Below are positions 4,935 through 7,862 of a stretch of 7,862 nt of DNA, in pieces. Source of the stretch: Bryobacterales bacterium (GTDB taxonomy: Bacteria > Acidobacteriota > Terriglobia > Bryobacterales > Bryobacteraceae); assembly GCA_003132865.1 (NCBI GenBank), contig PKYZ01000341.1, positions 1-7,862 of the forward strand, read 5' to 3'. Below the pieces are notes generated by a model that saw nothing but the letters and a program-made list of their open reading frames with translations, was not told the DNA's origin and ran no database searches. Each line of letters opens with the position of its first letter. Positions within the stretch are counted from its first letter, which is position 1. The translations under genes and the position numbers were made by a program.

Positions 4935-7862
4935 TCAAAATGTGAACTTCAGGCCTGTCTGCACCAGCCGGGGAGCCGCGGCGCTAACGACTTGGCCGAA
5001 CGTTGCGCTGCTGATATTGCCGTCAACGGATTGCGGTCCAAAGAACTGAGCGTGGTTGAAAACATTGAAGGCTTCCAGCCGGAACTGCACGGATTTCGAT
5101 TCGGTAAGGCGCAGGTTCTTGAGAAGCGCCATATCGAAGTTCTCCATCCCGGGGCCATGGAAATAACGCCGTGAGGCGTTGCCCGGAGTGCCCAGAGCAT
5201 TCTCGCTGAACAGCCCGGTATTAAAGTTCGGCTGTCCGTTTCTGGGATTGCGATTCAGATCGAGGGAACCAGCCGCGACATCCGGTTCATCGACGCCATA
5301 GTTGTTGATCCCGTTTGGCTCCGCGCCCAACAGGGAGTTGTCGCCGTAGTTGATGAGCGTCACGGGGAGGCCGGTGCTGAAGCGCGTGATCCCGGAGAAT
5401 TCCCATCCCCGCGCCCAGCGGTTTGTGCCATGCAGAAAACGTTCGAGTGGGATCTGGTAGCAATAGCTCACCACAAAGTTCTGCGTAATGTCGAAAGCCG
5501 ACAAGGCCTTGCTGAGCGAGGGATTGAGCGGGTTGACCTCTTCGCCCAGATTGGAAGACTGATCCAGAGACTTGCTATACGTATATGCGGCCAGCAACTG
5601 CAGCGGCCCGCTAGTGTGCCGCAAGGTGACCTGCAGAGAGTTGTAGTGGGAGTTGCCGATGGTGGTCTCCATGGTGTCGCTTCCGAAATTCGGTCCCAGT
5701 GGCCCTCTCGTCCCGTTGATCGCTTGGCCCCCTGCGGTGATGAAAACATTGCTTTCGCTAAATGGACCGCAGGGGGTTTGGCCAGGCGCCAGGTTGGCCG
5801 GGTTGCTGAGCTGCAGACAGAGCGCGGGGTTGCCGGGATTGGCCTCCTCGAGCACCAGAAGGTGATGCGCCTGAGTTCCCACATAACTTACGCTGAGCAT
5901 GCTGTTGTTTCCGAAGGCACGCTCGATCGAGAGCATGTATTCCCCGGTGTAGGGAATCTTGTTAGTGGCCGGATAGGTAGGCATCCCGCTGATGGGTTCA
6001 AACTGCGACCAGTCGAGACTCGCGTCCGGGTGGCTCGCCGTCGTGTTCAAGGGCGCAAGCTGAACCGGAAAATACTGGCCTACATTTTGACCGTTGGCGG
6101 CCGTAATGAATGGGGTCGCAAACAGCGGCGGAGCGGGGCTGGTATACGTGGTTCCATACGGCGCATTCGCGCTCATGATTCCAATCGTCAGCGCTTCGAT
6201 TGCGGTGTAAAACATGCCATAACTGGCCCTCACGCTGGTCTTGCCGGGGCCGCCCAGGATCCTGCCAAGCAGGCTGTCCTGGCCGGCGCTGGGCGAGTAG
6301 GCCAAACCGATACGCGGCGCAAAATCCAGATTTCCGGCGGGAGCCAGCGTGCGTGGAACACCGGGATCGGTTGGAAACAAGATGCCAGCCGGCGCACCCG
6401 GGAAAGCGACTGACTGCCGGCCGGGCTCGAACGTGGCGATCTGATTGTATTTTTCATACCAGGGCTCGATGCGGTCCCAGCGCAGACCGTAGTTCAACGT
6501 CAGGCGCTCCCTTACGCGCCATCCATCCTGCGCGTAGAGTCCTATGTATTTGTTGCGGCCGTAGAAGGGCTGAAGCTGGCTTTGGTTGTACTGGCTCGGA
6601 ATTCCCAGCAGGAAGTCCGCGAAGTCAATGCCGGTCTCGCTTCCGTAGAATATGAAGTTGCCATTCAACTGGGCGATCGGATCGACATTGACCTGATCGT
6701 AGTGGAACTGTCCGCCTAACGTGATCGTGTGCGTTCCGGCGACTTTTGAAAAGTTGTCGCTCCATTGAAATGTGTTGTTGACCTGCTTCAACTCGTTCGT
6801 GTTCGTCCCGATGGAGATGTTGTTGAAATCGACGCTTTCCACTCCCTCGGTCTGGGTCGACAACGGGACGATACCGGGCGTATTCTGGCCCACCACGAAA
6901 CCCTGGGATGCCAAGCTTACGCCAACTCCGCCAATTGGCTGACCCAGATTGGTGGAGTCGCGCATGAAGCTGAAATGAAATTCGTTGACGGCAATCGAGC
7001 CTATCGTTTTGGTGTCACCCAAGGCAAGCAGTTGTGCGCGGCCCAGATTTAGGGCGTTGAAACCGGGTACACTCGCGCCACCTTGAGCAACAGGGTAAGG
7101 ATTGTTCTGCGACCAGCCGTCCAGAAAATAGTAGGCGGACATCTGGCCCCAGAGCGTGCTTCCGTCGAGCCGATAGGCGCCTTTGTCGTCCCGCAAGGTC
7201 TCATTGTAGGCCGACGTGGAAAAAGTGCCGTTAGGGTTGTTTGGCGCCGGAATGTATTGCAGAAGTTTGGCGGCGGGAGCCGCCCACGCGGTTCGGGGGA
7301 TGCTGGCGTTCGGGAGAACGCACTGGGCGGAATTTGTGCATCCGGGGAAGTAATATGGCTCGCCTTCTGTCACACTGTAGCCGAGCTTTTGCGAAAGCTC
7401 GCTGGCCCAGTAAGCGCCGCTCACCGTGGTCGGGACAGAGTTTCCGTTTTGGTCGACAGCCCTAAACGCGCTCGCGGCATCGGGCAGATTGCCGGTACGG
7501 TCCTGGAGCGAAGGAACGGGGATCTCGCCCGTATCGATTCCCTGCGTCAATCGAGTTCCTTGATAATCGGCGAAGAAAAAGACCTTATTCCTGCGGATCG
7601 GGCCGCCCAGCGTGCCCCCGAACTGGTTTTGGTCAAATGCGCCGCGCGTGGGAGAAAAGTAGTTGCGGGCATCCAGGTCCGTGTTGCGCAAGAATTCGAA
7701 GACATCGCCGTGGAATGCATTGGTACCGGACTTGGTGACTACGCTGATTTGCCCTCCGCTGAACTCGCCGTGTTCCGCGTCAAAGTTACTGGTGAGTATC
7801 CGGAACTCGGCGATGGAATCCAGGTTGGGAATGATCGCCGCGCCCATGTTGACGTCTTCTTC
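4935..7862 (-). CDS. Oar-like TonB-dependent outer-membrane receptor, C-terminal 975 residues (5' end outside window)
   Basis: This is a large outer-membrane beta-barrel of the TonB-dependent/Oar-like family that is heavily duplicated in Acidobacteriota. Such proteins are thought to take up polymers or large ligands using TonB energy; this one's ligand is unknown. The frame is open through the window edge, so the signal peptide, carboxypeptidase-regulatory-like domain and front of the plug are missing. Visible first is the end of the plug: IIPNLDSIAEFRILTS, then FSGGQISVVTKSGTNAFHG (about 34-52), then EFLRNTDLDARNYF and NQFGGTLGGPIRRNKVFFFADY. The rest is a long barrel with repeated amphipathic strands such as LTLNYGLRWDRIEPW, MLSVSYVGTQAHHL, LQLLAAYTYSKSLDQ and VQFRLEAFNVFNHAQFFGP. 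Cysteine pairs (CTNSAQC and CLQL...QTPC) could form loop disulfides. It ends in KFTF, the terminal phenylalanine expected by the barrel assembly machinery. A decayed copy of its end follows the stop codon. Confidence 0.93.
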   Translation of the reverse strand, partial: EEDVNMGAAIIPNLDSIAEFRILTSNFDAEHGEFSGGQISVVTKSGTNAFHGDVFEFLRNTDLDARNYFSPTRGAFDQNQFGGTLGGPIRRNKVFFFADYQGTRLTQGIDTGEIPVPSLQDRTGNLPDAASAFRAVDQNGNSVPTTVSGAYWASELSQKLGYSVTEGEPYYFPGCTNSAQCVLPNASIPRTAWAAPAAKLLQYIPAPNNPNGTFSTSAYNETLRDDKGAYRLDGSTLWGQMSAYYFLDGWSQNNPYPVAQGGASVPGFNALNLGRAQLLALGDTKTIGSIAVNEFHFSFMRDSTNLGQPIGGVGVSLASQGFVVGQNTPGIVPLSTQTEGVESVDFNNISIGTNTNELKQVNNTFQWSDNFSKVAGTHTITLGGQFHYDQVNVDPIAQLNGNFIFYGSETGIDFADFLLGIPSQYNQSQLQPFYGRNKYIGLYAQDGWRVRERLTLNYGLRWDRIEPWYEKYNQIATFEPGRQSVAFPGAPAGILFPTDPGVPRTLAPAGNLDFAPRIGLAYSPSAGQDSLLGRILGGPGKTSVRASYGMFYTAIEALTIGIMSANAPYGTTYTSPAPPLFATPFITAANGQNVGQYFPVQLAPLNTTASHPDASLDWSQFEPISGMPTYPATNKIPYTGEYMLSIERAFGNNSMLSVSYVGTQAHHLLVLEEANPGNPALCLQLSNPANLAPGQTPCGPFSESNVFITAGGQAINGTRGPLGPNFGSDTMETTIGNSHYNSLQVTLRHTSGPLQLLAAYTYSKSLDQSSNLGEEVNPLNPSLSKALSAFDITQNFVVSYCYQIPLERFLHGTNRWARGWEFSGITRFSTGLPVTLINYGDNSLLGAEPNGINNYGVDEPDVAAGSLDLNRNPRNGQPNFNTGLFSENALGTPGNASRRYFHGPGMENFDMALLKNLRLTESKSVQFRLEAFNVFNHAQFFGPQSVDGNISSATFGQVVSAAAPRLVQTGLKFTF

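Noticed and set aside
4735..5045. CRISPR-like repetition suggested by two GCACCAGCCG copies
   Set aside because: There are only two copies, both explained by the diverged duplication of the receptor C-terminus; no array of regular repeats and unique spacers exists.
5430..6413. 327-codon plus-strand ORF opposite the TonB-dependent receptor
   Set aside because: It is fully antisense to a well-supported receptor gene, its translation shows no domain, and long antisense frames are common in GC-rich coding DNA.

Overview
The window is GC-rich, densely coding DNA. It reads as a chromosome segment from the Acidobacteriota, probably near Solibacter/Bryobacter. That placement is inferred from protein style: a very large Oar-like TonB-dependent receptor with the 'IPNLDSIAEFRI' plug signature, a DinB-fold protein with the 'LLDGGGAHLDFD' start, and a ThiE/TenI-like protein of the kind I associate with this phylum. 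No rRNA or other phylogenetic marker is present to confirm it.

Layout. On the + strand, positions 2-676 hold the 3' third of uvrB (excision repair). Everything else runs on the - strand. Reading that strand from high to low coordinates: the 3' end of a giant TonB-dependent receptor (7862-4935); a decayed second copy of that gene's last 30 codons (4934-4845); a DinB-fold protein (4789-4313); a tightly overlapping set modB (4274-3708), modC (3711-2653), fmdE-like (2662-2075) and thiE/tenI-like (2075-1503); a 58-codon orphan ORF (1462-1286); a DUF433 antitoxin-like gene (1224-910); and a truncated DUF5615 toxin remnant (932-804). The last lies against a short dispersed-repeat-like segment before the uvrB stop.

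How the genes relate. modB, modC, fmdE and thiE overlap by 4, 10 and 1 bases, which suggests one transcript with translational coupling. The first three have a molybdenum flavour: molybdate-type ABC permease and ATPase, then an FmdE-domain protein with a zinc ribbon. No periplasmic molybdate-binding gene (modA) is in the window. ModC has lost the usual Q-loop glutamine, the SGG signature and the H-loop histidine while keeping both Walker motifs. ModB is shorter than usual after its EAA loop. The transporter may therefore be divergent or failing.

Most notable observations: (1) a DUF433/DUF5615 toxin-antitoxin pair whose toxin is cut to 42 codons, ending inside a perfect inverted repeat and beside a dispersed repeat; (2) an in-frame 90-bp ghost of the receptor C-terminus directly after its stop codon, in which the corresponding stop is TGG; (3) the degenerate ModC. 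I see no CRISPR array, complete insertion sequence, tRNA or rRNA, and no gene-free stretch longer than about 250 bases. I found no clear new multi-gene system.
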